This document shows, piece by piece, positions 27,823 to 37,210 of a stretch of DNA of 64,000 nucleotides. Each line of letters starts with the position of its first letter. Within the stretch, counting starts at the first letter, position 1. The translations under genes were made by a program, and so were the position numbers. This DNA is from Pseudomonas cremoris (GTDB lineage: Bacteria > Pseudomonadota > Gammaproteobacteria > Pseudomonadales > Pseudomonadaceae), in contig NZ_JAAXCY010000018.1 of NCBI RefSeq assembly GCF_014230465.1, forward strand, positions 1-64,000, read 5' to 3'. The notes beneath the pieces are model-generated. The model was not told the DNA's origin, ran no database searches, and saw only the letters and a list, made by a program, of their open reading frames with translations.

Positions 27823-28587
27823 ATGAATACCTTCCTAGCGTTCTATCAAGACATCGGCCCAGCCCTGAGCCTGCTGGTATTCGGCACCTTCCTGCTGGCC
27901 GGCACCGTCAAAGGCGTGATCGGCCTGGGTCTGCCCACCGTCGCCATGGGCCTGCTCGGCCTGGCTATGCTGCCGGCGCAGGCTGCGGCGTTACTGATCA
28001 TTCCTTCAACGGTCACCAACCTCTGGCAACTGGCGTTCGGCGGCCACCTGAGTACCTTGCTCAAGCGCCTGTGGCCGATGCTGCTGTTGATCTTTCTTGG
28101 CACCGGGCTCGGTACGGTATGGCTGGGCATGGACGGTGGCGGCTGGGTCGTTCACGCGTTGGGCGGGGCGTTGCTGGTGTATGCGCTGAGCGGGTTGTTC
28201 CTGCCCACGCTCAAGGTCAAGCCTGAAACCGAACGCTGGCTCGGCCCGTTGTGTGGGGTGATCACTGGCGTAATCACCTCGGCCACCGGCGTGTTTGTGA
28301 TTCCGGCCGTGCCGTACCTACAGGCCCTGGGCTTGAATCGCGATCAACTGGTGCAGGCGTTGGGGCTGTCGTTCACCGTGTCGACCCTGGCCCTGGCCGC
28401 CGGGCTGGCCTGGCGCGGCACGCTGGGCGGTGGCGAAATCAATGCTTCGCTGCTGGCGCTGATACCGGCGCTGCTGGGTATGTGGCTGGGCCAAGTGGTG
28501 CGCCAGCGCATCAGTGCGGTGCTGTTCAAGCGCGTATTTTTCGTCGGTATGGCGCTATTGGGTGGTCATCTGCTGATCAGCGGTTAA
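27823..28587 (+). CDS. TauE/SafE-family anion exporter
   Basis: A 254-residue membrane protein with about eight transmembrane segments and two related halves, each with the family loop (GLPTVAMGLLGLA and GVITGVITSATGVFVIP). The family exports sulfite, sulfoacetate or similar organosulfur anions; the substrate here is unknown. The ATG at 27823 is preferred over the longer frame from 27715, which reads through the upstream repeat. Divergent from the LysR gene. Confidence 0.87.
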   Translation: MNTFLAFYQDIGPALSLLVFGTFLLAGTVKGVIGLGLPTVAMGLLGLAMLPAQAAALLIIPSTVTNLWQLAFGGHLSTLLKRLWPMLLLIFLGTGLGTVWLGMDGGGWVVHALGGALLVYALSGLFLPTLKVKPETERWLGPLCGVITGVITSATGVFVIPAVPYLQALGLNRDQLVQALGLSFTVSTLALAAGLAWRGTLGGGEINASLLALIPALLGMWLGQVVRQRISAVLFKRVFFVGMALLGGHLLISG

Positions 28588-28704
28588 CAATAACTCTCTA
28601 TTCGTGCATTCAGGTCAAATGTATTTTGCCGCGCCGCCGGTTATTCCGAGGGCCTGAGGTCGATAGTCTGCATCCAGACATTTTCAACCTCTGGATAACG
28701 TCCC

Positions 28705-29295
28705 ATGAAAAAAGTACTCCTGCTCAACGGCGGCAAAAAGTTCGCCCACTCCGATGGCCGCTACAACACCACACTGCATGACGCCGCCCTGGCCGTGCTG
28801 GACCGTGGCGGTATCGACGTCAAGGTTACGCATATCGACGAAGGCTACGACGTGGCCGAAGAGGTCGCCAAATTCCTCTGGGCCGACGTGATCATCTACC
28901 AGATGCCGGGTTGGTGGATGGGCGCGCCGTGGATCGTCAAGAAGTACATCGACGAAGTCTTCACCGAAGGCCACGGCAGCCTGTACGCCAGCGATGGTCG
29001 CACCCGTTCCGATGCCTCGCAGAAATATGGCAGCGGCGGCCTGATCCAGGGCAAGCAGTACATGCTGTCGCTGACCTGGAACGCACCGCAACAAGCCTTC
29101 GACGACCCCAGCGACTTCTTTGAAGCCAAGGGCGTGGACGCGGTGTATTTCCCGTTCCACAAGGCCAACGAATTCCTTGGCATGACCGCGTTGCCGACCT
29201 TCCTGTGCGTGGACGTGATGAAACGCCCAACCATCGAAGCCGACGTGGCGCGCTACGAGCAGCATCTGGCGCAGGTGTTCCACCTCTCGGTGTAA
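28705..29295 (+). CDS. mdaB: NAD(P)H-dependent quinone reductase, MdaB-like flavoprotein
   Basis: A 196-residue flavodoxin-fold protein: KKVLLLNGGKKFAHSDGR at the N terminus and YQMPGWWMGAPWIVKKYIDE, the FMN/FAD-binding loops of the MdaB (modulator of drug activity) group. These enzymes reduce quinones by two electrons and protect against oxidative stress. A LysR gene follows after 30 bases on the same strand and probably regulates it. Confidence 0.92.
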   Translation: MKKVLLLNGGKKFAHSDGRYNTTLHDAALAVLDRGGIDVKVTHIDEGYDVAEEVAKFLWADVIIYQMPGWWMGAPWIVKKYIDEVFTEGHGSLYASDGRTRSDASQKYGSGGLIQGKQYMLSLTWNAPQQAFDDPSDFFEAKGVDAVYFPFHKANEFLGMTALPTFLCVDVMKRPTIEADVARYEQHLAQVFHLSV

Positions 29296-29325
29296 GCTGC
29301 TGCGAACCGATAACGAGGACAGCCT

Positions 29326-30222
29326 GTGAAAGCCCGATCCGACGAGCTACAAATCTTCGTCAGTGTGATTGAGTGCGGCTCGATTTCCGCCGCGGCCGAG
29401 CAGGTCGGGCAGACGCCGTCTGCGGTCAGCCGCACGCTGTCGCGCCTGGAGGCCAAGCTCGACACCACGCTGATTAACCGCACCACGCGGCGCATGGACC
29501 TGACCGAAGAGGGCAAGTACTTCTTCGAACAGGCCAAGGTGATCCTGGCGCAGATGGAAGAGCTGGAAGAGCGCCTGTCGTCGCGCCAGAAAAAACCGGC
29601 GGGGCGCTTGCGCATCAATGCGGCGGTGCCGTTCATGCTGCATGGGATCGTGCCGTACATCGCCGAGTTTCGCAGCCTGTACCCCGAGATCCAGTTGGAG
29701 CTGAACAGCGACGACTTGATCATCGACCTGCTGGAGCAGAGCACCGACATTGCGATCCGCATCGGTGCGCTGGCCGACTCAACCTTGCATGCCCGTTCGC
29801 TGGGGTGCACGCCGCTGCATATCCTCGCCAGCCCCGCTTACCTCAAGCAATACGGCACACCGGATACGGTGGCCGAATTGGCAGGCCACACCTTGCTCGG
29901 GTTTTCCCAGACCGAAACCCTCAACCACTGGCCGCTGCGCCATGTGGAAGGCGACCGCTGGTTGATCCAGCCCAGCGTTTCTGCGTCCAGCGGTGAAACC
30001 GTGCGGCAGTTGGCATTGGAAGGGCAGGGTATTTGCTGCTTGTCGAACTTCATGACCGTCGACGACATCGACGCCGGAAGGCTGGTGCCGGTGCTGGAAG
30101 CATTCAACAGCGGGTATCGCCAGCCGATCCATGCGGTGTTCTACCGCAACTCTCAACTGGCGTTGCGTATCCAGTGTTTCCTGGACTTTATTCAGGCCAA
30201 ACTGGCGCGGTATGCCTGCTGA
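29326..30222 (+). CDS. LysR-family regulator next to mdaB
   Basis: A 298-residue LysR protein with helix-turn-helix GSISAAAEQVGQTPSAVSRT and the TTRRMDLTEEG recognition-wing stretch; it belongs to the large CrgA/DmlR-like group. The start is GTG at 29326 with a GAGGA site at 29315-29319. Co-directional with and 30 bases behind mdaB, so the pair may be one transcription unit. Confidence 0.9.
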   Translation: MKARSDELQIFVSVIECGSISAAAEQVGQTPSAVSRTLSRLEAKLDTTLINRTTRRMDLTEEGKYFFEQAKVILAQMEELEERLSSRQKKPAGRLRINAAVPFMLHGIVPYIAEFRSLYPEIQLELNSDDLIIDLLEQSTDIAIRIGALADSTLHARSLGCTPLHILASPAYLKQYGTPDTVAELAGHTLLGFSQTETLNHWPLRHVEGDRWLIQPSVSASSGETVRQLALEGQGICCLSNFMTVDDIDAGRLVPVLEAFNSGYRQPIHAVFYRNSQLALRIQCFLDFIQAKLARYAC

Positions 30223-30325
30223 TTCGTGACCGTCACGCAAGATTGAATTGGGTGGCACGGGCTTATTCGTCGGGGATCGCTCCTTGATACTGGGCCCATC
30301 ACTTACCCCGTCAGGAGCACCTTCC

Positions 30326-31219
30326 ATGAACGTATTCGTTACCGGCGCCGCAGGTTTTATCGGCGGTTCCATCGCAACGGGCCTGGTCAAGGCCGGCCAC
30401 TCCGTTACGGGCCTGGTGCGCAGCGCCGATCAAGCCGCCGAGATGACCTCACTCGGCATCACGCCGGTGATTGGCACGCTGGATGACGCCGCTGTATTGA
30501 CCGAGCAGGCGCACAAAGCCGATGCGGTGATCAACGCCGCCAGCAGTGACCATCGTGCTGCGGTGGAAACGTTGTTGGCTGCCTTGAAAGGCTCGAAAAA
30601 ACCGTTTCTGCACACCAGCGGTTCGAGCATCGTGGGGGATGCGTCGGGCGGCAAAGCCAGCGACGTTATCTACTTCGAAGACAACTTGCCGGAGCCGACG
30701 GTGGACAAGGCCGCACGCGTGGCCATCGATAACCTGATCCTCGCTGCCGCCAATGACGGTGTGAACTCAGCGGTGATCTGCAACACCCTCATCTACGGCC
30801 ACAGCCTGGGCGTGAAACGTGACAGCGTGCAATTGCCGCGCTTGCTCAAGCAGGCACGCAAGAGTGGGGTGGTGCGCCATGTGGGGACGGGGCAGAACAT
30901 TTGGTCCAACGTGCACATTGAAGACGTGGTGGCGCTGTATCTGCTGGCGCTGACCAAGAATGTGCCGGGCACCTTCTACTTTGTCGAAAGCAGTGAAGCG
31001 GCGTTTGTCGACATGACCACCGCCATTGCCCAAGCACTCAACTTGGGTGAGCCGCAGGATTGGCCGTTGGCTGATGCCGAGGCCGAGTGGGGCTATGAAA
31101 TGGCCAACTATGGCTTGGGCTCCAACAGCCGGGTGCGTGGCAAGCATGCGCGTGAATTGCTGGGTTGGGTGCCGAAGCGCACGTCGGTGGTCGAGTGGAT
31201 TCGCCACGAGATGGTGTGA
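30326..31219 (+). CDS. NAD(P)-dependent epimerase/dehydratase (extended SDR)
   Basis: A 297-residue Rossmann protein with the N-terminal nucleotide-binding motif FVTGAAGFIGGSIATGL. The usual SDR catalytic tyrosine region is not obvious (the YxxxK motif is absent near the expected place, which reads PTVDKAARVAID), so it is an atypical member like several stress-induced Rossmann proteins, and the reaction cannot be named. The ATG at 30326 has CAGGAG upstream; the longer frame from 30248 lacks support. Confidence 0.82.
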   Translation: MNVFVTGAAGFIGGSIATGLVKAGHSVTGLVRSADQAAEMTSLGITPVIGTLDDAAVLTEQAHKADAVINAASSDHRAAVETLLAALKGSKKPFLHTSGSSIVGDASGGKASDVIYFEDNLPEPTVDKAARVAIDNLILAAANDGVNSAVICNTLIYGHSLGVKRDSVQLPRLLKQARKSGVVRHVGTGQNIWSNVHIEDVVALYLLALTKNVPGTFYFVESSEAAFVDMTTAIAQALNLGEPQDWPLADAEAEWGYEMANYGLGSNSRVRGKHARELLGWVPKRTSVVEWIRHEMV

Positions 31220-31243
31220 TGTTCGCTTGAGACCGAGGTGCTG

Positions 31244-31329
31244 CCTTCGCGAGCAAGCCCGCTCCCACATTTGACCGAGTTCCAACCTTGGAATGCGGTC
31301 AAATGTGGGAGCGGGCTTGCTCGCGAAGG
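31244..31329. repeat. REP-type inverted repeat with unusually long perfect arms
   Basis: The arms at 31244-31276 and 31297-31329 are perfect complements over 33 bases, from CCTTCGCGAG through the GTGGGAGC core to TTTGACC, separated by 20 bases. The other copies agree only over the core of about 24 bases. It lies between the SDR gene and the SulP transporter gene, both on the plus strand. Confidence 0.9.
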
Positions 31330-31414
31330 GCGCGACGCGGTCTTCCAGACTAGCCCCACCCCCCGCAATTCCGTACCATCCCCCGCCTTATCCCCCGCAT
31401 TACCCTGGTACCTC

Positions 31415-32860
31415 ATGAACCTCACCCGTCTGCGCGCCGATGCCCTGGCCGGCCTCACCACGTCGTTTGCGCTGCTGCCCGAATGCATCGCCTTTGCCTT
31501 GGTGGCTCACCTCAACCCGCTGATGGGGCTCTACGGCGCCTTTATCATCTGTACCCTCACCGCGTTGTTCGGCGGTCGGCCGGGTATGGTCTCTGGTGCG
31601 GCGGGATCGATGGCGGTGGTGATCGTCGCACTGGTCGTCCAGCATGGCGTCGACTACTTGCTGGCCACGGTACTGCTGGGCGGGTTGATCATGATCGCCT
31701 TCGGCCTGTTGCGCCTGGGAAAACTGGTGCGCATGGTACCGCACCCGGTGATGCTCGGGTTCGTGAACGGCCTGGCGATCATTATCGCGCTGGCGCAACT
31801 GGAGCATTTCAAGAGCGGTGAGCACTGGCTCAGCGGCACGCCGTTGTACGTGATGATTGGCTTGGTGCTGGTGACCATGGCCATCGTTTATCTGCTGCCG
31901 CGCATCACCCGCGCCGTGCCGCCCGCGTTGGTGGCGATCCTCGGCGTGGGCCTGGCGGTGTATCTGCTTGGCCTGCCGACGCGCACCCTCGGCGACATGG
32001 CTCACATCGCCGGTGGCCTGCCGACCTTCGCATTGCCGCAAATCCCCTGGACCCTGGAAACCCTCGGCATCATCGCGCCGTACGCGTTCCTGATGGCCAT
32101 GGTCGGCCTGCTGGAAACCCTGCTGACCCTGAACCTTACCGACGAAATCACCGAGACCCGTGGTTACCCCGACCGTGAAAGCGTGGCCCTGGGGGCTGCG
32201 AATATGGTCTCGGGTGTGTTCGGCGGCATGGGTGGCTGCGCGATGATCGGGCAAACCGTGATCAACTTAAGCTCCGGTGGGCGCGGGCGATTTTCCGGGG
32301 TGTTTGCCGGGGTGATGATCTTGCTGTTCATCCTGTTTTTGTCGCCGTTTATCGAGCGGATCCCGCTGGCGGCGCTGGTGGGGGTGATGTTCGTGGTGTC
32401 CCAACAGACCTTCGCCTGGGCCTCCTTGCGGGTGCTCAACAAGGTGCCGCTCAACGATGTGCTGGTGATTATTGCGGTGACCGTGATTACCGTGTTCACC
32501 GACCTGGCCACGGCGGTGTTGTGCGGGATAGTGATTGCGGCGCTGAACTTCGCTTGGCAACAGGCTCGCGAGCTGTACGCGGATGAGCATTTGGAGGCCG
32601 ATGGCAGCAAGCTCTATCGCCTGCACGGTACGTTGTTCTTTGCCTCGACCACGCCGTTCTTGAACCAGTTCGACCCCGCCAACGACCCGGCCCAGGTGAC
32701 GCTGGATTGCCGTCACCTGAGTTTTGTCGATTACTCGGCGATTGCCGCGCTGATGACCCTGCGCGAGCGTTATGCCAAGGCGGGTAAGCACCTGCGGGTG
32801 CTGCACTTGTCGGAGCGCTGCAAGAAGTTGCTCAAGCGCGCCCGAGTGCATCACGACTGA
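31415..32860 (+). CDS. SulP-family inorganic anion transporter with STAS domain
   Basis: A 481-residue protein: a membrane domain of 10-14 helices (LAGLTTSFALLPECIAFALV at the start is the SulP signature region) and a C-terminal cytoplasmic STAS domain (about residues 385-481, with LDCRHLSFVDYSAIAAL). SulP proteins carry sulfate, bicarbonate or related anions; the substrate here is unknown. No carbonic anhydrase gene is adjacent. The ATG at 31415 is chosen because the longer frame reads through the REP element. Confidence 0.9.
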   Translation: MNLTRLRADALAGLTTSFALLPECIAFALVAHLNPLMGLYGAFIICTLTALFGGRPGMVSGAAGSMAVVIVALVVQHGVDYLLATVLLGGLIMIAFGLLRLGKLVRMVPHPVMLGFVNGLAIIIALAQLEHFKSGEHWLSGTPLYVMIGLVLVTMAIVYLLPRITRAVPPALVAILGVGLAVYLLGLPTRTLGDMAHIAGGLPTFALPQIPWTLETLGIIAPYAFLMAMVGLLETLLTLNLTDEITETRGYPDRESVALGAANMVSGVFGGMGGCAMIGQTVINLSSGGRGRFSGVFAGVMILLFILFLSPFIERIPLAALVGVMFVVSQQTFAWASLRVLNKVPLNDVLVIIAVTVITVFTDLATAVLCGIVIAALNFAWQQARELYADEHLEADGSKLYRLHGTLFFASTTPFLNQFDPANDPAQVTLDCRHLSFVDYSAIAALMTLRERYAKAGKHLRVLHLSERCKKLLKRARVHHD

Positions 32861-32864
32861 TCGA

Positions 32865-33245
32865 TCACGGCCCGACCAGGTCTTCCAGTTCTTGGGCGCG
32901 GGTCTGAGTCATGTCCAGCACGCAGCCGGAGCCATTGACCTGGTCGATGGTGCCGCCGGTCGCGCTGCCTGCAAACGCGCAGTTGGCGTCTCGGTACTTT
33001 ATCCACAGGCGCTGCACGTCTTGCAGTTGCTGCTTGCGTGCACCTTCCTGGGCGGCGAGGGCGGTCTTGTAGGCCGTGTTCAGGCGCTTGTCCTGCACCT
33101 TGGTTTCCTTGGCATTGCAATTGACCATGTCGGCGGTGGTGTTGGCGGTGTCCATGCATTTTTTCAGCGCGGCGTTATCGGCGGCTGAGGCGGTGCCGCA
33201 GACGGCAAACAGCAGGGCGCTGACGGCGAGTGAGGTGCGAATCAT
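32865..33245 (-). CDS. LprI-like periplasmic protein (DUF1311)
   Basis: A 126-residue secreted protein with signal peptide MIRTSLAVSALLFAVCGTAS-A and the LprI/DUF1311 pattern: a CNAKETKVQDKRLNTAYK helix and later WIKYRDANC. Some family members inhibit lysozyme; most are uncharacterised. It is convergent with the SulP gene, only four bases separating the stops. The start at 33245 gives a proper signal peptide. Confidence 0.85.
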   Translation of the reverse strand: MIRTSLAVSALLFAVCGTASAADNAALKKCMDTANTTADMVNCNAKETKVQDKRLNTAYKTALAAQEGARKQQLQDVQRLWIKYRDANCAFAGSATGGTIDQVNGSGCVLDMTQTRAQELEDLVGP

Positions 33246-33493
33246 GGTCGGTTTTCCTGGGCATGAGGGGTTGCGCATTCTATGACTGAATGGCGGCCAC
33301 TGAGTTTCCGACATCCTCTGATCTTCATGTAAGAACACCCCCCGAATTTTCATGCATGGCTGTCGGGCATATCCCCACGCGACAGCGCTTGTCTGTGGGC
33401 GAAAATTACTTTCATAAAAATTGAAAATACTCCTCGGTAATGATTTATGAATTTCACAACAGATTCGACGTGACCCTTTCCGAGGAGTACCGC

Positions 33494-34843
33494 ATGGCCG
33501 CATCACCGGGCTTCGGGCTATTGGCATACGCTGCCATCGCCATCATTGCTTTGATCGTGCTGATTGCACGTTACCGACTCAACCCGTTTATCGTCATCAC
33601 CCTGGTATCCATTGGCCTGGCGCTGATGGCCGGGATGCCGGCGGACACCATCATGGGTTCCTACGAGGCGGGTGTCGGCAAGACACTGGGCCATATCGCC
33701 CTGGTGGTCGCGTTGGGCACCATGCTTGGCAAGATGATGGCCGAGTCCGGCGGCGCTGAGCAGGTGGCGCGCACGCTGATCAACCGTTTCGGCGAGCGTA
33801 ACGCCCACTGGGCCATGGTGTGCATCGCGTTCCTGGTGGGGTTGCCACTGTTTTTCGAGGTGGGTTTTGTGTTGCTGGTGCCCATCGCCTTTACCGTGGC
33901 GCGGCGCGTCGGTGTGTCGATTCTGATGGTCGGCTTGCCGATGGTCGCCGGCCTGTCGGTGGTGCATGCACTGGTGCCACCGCACCCGGCGGCGATGATG
34001 GCGGTGCTGGCGTATAACGCGTCGGTGGGTCAGACCGTGCTGTACGCGATCCTGATCGGCATTCCTACGGCGATCATCGCCGGGCCGGTGTACGCCAAGT
34101 ACATCGTGCCGCGTATTCACCTGCCCGCAGAAAACCCGCTGGAACGCCAGTTTATCGACCGTGAGCCGCGCACCCGATTGCCGAGCTTCGCGCTGACCAT
34201 GGGCACTATCCTGTTGCCGGTAGTGCTGATGATGATCGGCGGCTGGGCCAACGTGATTTCCACACCGGGCACCGGTTTCAACCAGTTCCTGTTGTTTATC
34301 GGCAACTCGGTGATTGCGCTGTTGGTGGCGACCCTGGTGAGTTTCTATACCCTCGGTCTGGCACAAGGCTTCAACCGCGAGTCTATCCTCAAGTTCACCA
34401 ACGAATGCCTGGCGCCGACCGCGAGCATCACCTTGCTGGTGGGCGCGGGCGGCGGCTTGAACCGTATCCTCGTGGATGCTGGCGTTACCAACGAAATTCT
34501 CGGCCTGGCCCACGCCTTCCACCTGTCGCCGCTGGTGATGGGCTGGTTGTTCGCCGCGTTGATGCGCATCGCCACCGGTTCGGCGACGGTGGCGATGACA
34601 ACCGCGTCAGGCGTGGTTGCACCCGTGGCCATGGGCTTGGGCTATCCACACCCCGAATTGCTGGTGTTGGCCACTGGTGCGGGCTCGGTGATCTTTTCCC
34701 ACGTGAACGACGGCGGCTTCTGGCTGATCAAGGAATACTTCAATATGACGGTGATCCAGACCTTCAAGACCTGGACCGTGCTGGAAACCCTGATTTCAGT
34801 GGTCGCCTTCGGTCTGACGTACGGTCTGTCCTGCATTTTGTAA
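33494..34843 (+). CDS. GntP-family permease
   Basis: A 449-residue membrane protein with about twelve helices and the GntP signature regions (LAGMPADTIMGSYEAGVGKT and VPPHPAAMMA). The family is named for gluconate:H+ symport, but members next to N-acyl-D-amino-acid deacylase genes may carry D-amino acids or their N-acyl forms. Here RpiR and deacylase genes follow within 13 and 2 bases, which favours the second role. The ATG at 33494 has a GAGGAG site. Confidence 0.88.
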   Translation: MAASPGFGLLAYAAIAIIALIVLIARYRLNPFIVITLVSIGLALMAGMPADTIMGSYEAGVGKTLGHIALVVALGTMLGKMMAESGGAEQVARTLINRFGERNAHWAMVCIAFLVGLPLFFEVGFVLLVPIAFTVARRVGVSILMVGLPMVAGLSVVHALVPPHPAAMMAVLAYNASVGQTVLYAILIGIPTAIIAGPVYAKYIVPRIHLPAENPLERQFIDREPRTRLPSFALTMGTILLPVVLMMIGGWANVISTPGTGFNQFLLFIGNSVIALLVATLVSFYTLGLAQGFNRESILKFTNECLAPTASITLLVGAGGGLNRILVDAGVTNEILGLAHAFHLSPLVMGWLFAALMRIATGSATVAMTTASGVVAPVAMGLGYPHPELLVLATGAGSVIFSHVNDGGFWLIKEYFNMTVIQTFKTWTVLETLISVVAFGLTYGLSCIL

Positions 34844-34855
34844 CCCGGAGACCCC

Positions 34856-35716
34856 ATGGACATCCTCTACCAGATCCGCGCCCGCCAGGATTCCTTCAGC
34901 GCCGGCGAAGGGCGTATCGCCAAGCTGATGCTCGACGATGTGGGGTTTGCGGCGTCGGCCAGCCTGGAAGAACTGTCCCAACGGGCCGAGGTCAGCACAG
35001 CCACGCTGTCGCGGTTTGCGCGTAGCGTGGGGTGTCGGGACTTGCGGGATTTGCGCCTGCAACTCGCGCAGGCCAGTGGTGTTGGCAGTCGCTTTCTCGA
35101 CCCTGCCGGGTTGCCCGAACAGTCGGCGTTTCATCGGCAGATTCTGGGGGATATCGAAGCGACCTTGCGCCAGCATTTGTCGGGTTTCAACCAGGCGAGT
35201 TTTGTCGATGCGGTCAGCCTGCTGGGCAAGGTGCGGATGATCCACGCCTTCGGCATGGGCGGCCCGTCGAGCCTGTGCAGCGACGAGTTGCAGGTGCGCC
35301 TGGTGCGTCTGGGCTACCCGATTGCCGCCTGCCATGACCCGGTGATGATGCGCGTCACCGCTGCAACCCTGGGGCCCGAGCACGCCTTGATCGTGTGTTC
35401 CCTGACCGGCCTTACCCCCGAGTTGTTGGACGTGGTGGCGTTGGCGCGCAACTACGATGCACGCATCGTTGCGATCACTCTGGCCGATTCTCCTCTGGCC
35501 CAATTGGCGGACGTCGTGCTGCCGTTGCAACCGGCCGAAACCAGTTTTATCTACAAGCCCACTGCGGCGCGCTACGGAATGCTGCTGGCCATTGACCTGC
35601 TCGCCACCGAGCTGGCCCTGGCCATGCCGGACGACAACCAGGAACGCCTGCGCCGGATCAAGCTGGCCCTGGACGATTATCGCGGCGGCCCTGACAGCCT
35701 GCCGCTCGGAGACTGA
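34856..35716 (+). CDS. RpiR/MurR-family transcriptional regulator
   Basis: A 286-residue protein with an N-terminal RpiR-type helix-turn-helix (SLEELSQRAEVSTATLSRFA) and a C-terminal SIS sugar-phosphate-binding domain (IHAFGMGGPSSLCSDELQVR, LIVCSLTGLTPE). It probably controls the surrounding GntP and deacylase genes. The gap to the permease is 12 bases, and one base separates its stop from the next start. Confidence 0.9.
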   Translation: MDILYQIRARQDSFSAGEGRIAKLMLDDVGFAASASLEELSQRAEVSTATLSRFARSVGCRDLRDLRLQLAQASGVGSRFLDPAGLPEQSAFHRQILGDIEATLRQHLSGFNQASFVDAVSLLGKVRMIHAFGMGGPSSLCSDELQVRLVRLGYPIAACHDPVMMRVTAATLGPEHALIVCSLTGLTPELLDVVALARNYDARIVAITLADSPLAQLADVVLPLQPAETSFIYKPTAARYGMLLAIDLLATELALAMPDDNQERLRRIKLALDDYRGGPDSLPLGD

Positions 35717-35717
35717 T

Positions 35718-37181
35718 ATGAAGTACGACACGTTGATTCGCCAGGCGCTGATCATTGATGGCAGCAACACGCCGGGGTATTTGGCCGATGTGGGGCTGCT
35801 TGCCGGGCGCATCGAGACGATCGGCGATCTCTCGGCAGCGACCGCCGAACATGAAGTTGATGCCCGTGGCCGCGTGTTGGCGCCGGGTTTTATCGACGTG
35901 CACACCCACGATGACACCGTGGTGATCCGTCATCCGCAGATGCTGCCCAAGCTCAGCCAGGGCGTGACCACAGTGATCGTCGGCAACTGCGGCATCAGCG
36001 CTTCACCGGTCAGTTTGCGCAGCGACCCACCGGACCCGATGAACCTGCTCGGCACGCGTGAGGCGTTCACTTACCCGCGCTTTGCCGATTACCGAGCGGC
36101 GGTGGAAAACGCTCACCCTGCGGTCAATGTCGCGGCCTTGATCGGCCACACAGCGCTGCGCAGCAACCATATGGACGACCTGCACCGCACCGCCACGCCG
36201 GATGAAATCGCGGCGATGCGCGTGCAACTGCACGAGAGTCTTGAAGACGGCGCCCTCGGGTTATCCACAGGCCTGGCCTACGCCAGCGCGTTCAGTGCCG
36301 AGACCGATGAAGTGCTGCAGCTCAGTGAAGAACTGACCGCATTCGGTGCCGTATACACCACCCATTTGCGCAGCGAATTCGAGCCGGTACTGGAGGCGAT
36401 GGACGAGGCGTTCCTGATTGGCCGACACGCCAAGGCCCCGGTGATCATTTCCCACCTCAAGTGCGCTGGCGCGGGTAACTGGAGGCGCAGTCCGCAGTTG
36501 TTGGCCTCGCTGGAAGTGGCAGCGAAAACCCACCCGGTGGGGTGTGATTGTTATCCCTATGCGGCGAGTTCTTCGACGTTGGATTTGAAGCAAGTTACCG
36601 ATGCATTTCGCATCACCATCACCTGGTCGACGCCGTATCCGGAGATGGGCGGACGCGACTTGCAAGACATCGCCGCGCAATGGGACGTTTCACTGATGGA
36701 CGCCGCACGCCGCCTGCAACCGGCGGGGGCGGTGTATTACGGAATGGATGAAGCGGATGTACGACGCATCCTCGCGCATCCGTTGTCGATGGTCGGGTCG
36801 GATGGGCTGCCCGAAGATCCGTTCCCCCATCCGCGTTTGTGGGGCGCTTTCCCACGGGTGCTCGGGCATTTCAGTCGGGATGTGGGGTTGTTCCCGTTGC
36901 ACACGGCAGTGCACAAGATGACCGGGTTGTCGGCGTCACGCTTCGGCTTGTCGGAGCGTGGCGAAATTCGCGAAGGACACTGGGCCGACCTGGTGTTGTT
37001 CGACCCGTTGCGGGTGCGCGATGTGGCTGATTTCAAAGAGCCGCAGCGGGCGGCAGAAGGGATTGACGCGGTGTGGGTCAACGGCGTGTTGAGTTACAGC
37101 GAAGGGCAGGCGAACGGCCAGCGGCCGGGTCGATTTCTGGCGCGTAGTGGGGATTTGCGTGGTGGGTTTTCGTCTCTATAG
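35718..37181 (+). CDS. N-acyl-D-amino-acid deacylase
   Basis: Removes N-acyl groups from D-amino acids. The 487-residue amidohydrolase has the metal motif GFIDVHTHDD, the metal-bridging cysteine in GNCGIS, GALGLSTGLAY, the histidines of THLRSE and ISHLKCAG, and the catalytic aspartate in GSDGLPEDPFPHPR, all as in D-aminoacylase. The ATG at 35718 follows the regulator stop directly. With the GntP permease and RpiR regulator it makes a compact three-gene operon for D-amino-acid or cell-wall-fragment salvage. A RidA-type gene often found with this set is not here. Confidence 0.92.
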   Translation: MKYDTLIRQALIIDGSNTPGYLADVGLLAGRIETIGDLSAATAEHEVDARGRVLAPGFIDVHTHDDTVVIRHPQMLPKLSQGVTTVIVGNCGISASPVSLRSDPPDPMNLLGTREAFTYPRFADYRAAVENAHPAVNVAALIGHTALRSNHMDDLHRTATPDEIAAMRVQLHESLEDGALGLSTGLAYASAFSAETDEVLQLSEELTAFGAVYTTHLRSEFEPVLEAMDEAFLIGRHAKAPVIISHLKCAGAGNWRRSPQLLASLEVAAKTHPVGCDCYPYAASSSTLDLKQVTDAFRITITWSTPYPEMGGRDLQDIAAQWDVSLMDAARRLQPAGAVYYGMDEADVRRILAHPLSMVGSDGLPEDPFPHPRLWGAFPRVLGHFSRDVGLFPLHTAVHKMTGLSASRFGLSERGEIREGHWADLVLFDPLRVRDVADFKEPQRAAEGIDAVWVNGVLSYSEGQANGQRPGRFLARSGDLRGGFSSL

Positions 37182-37210
37182 TGGGCGTTTTCATACACGG
37201 AGCGGTCGCC

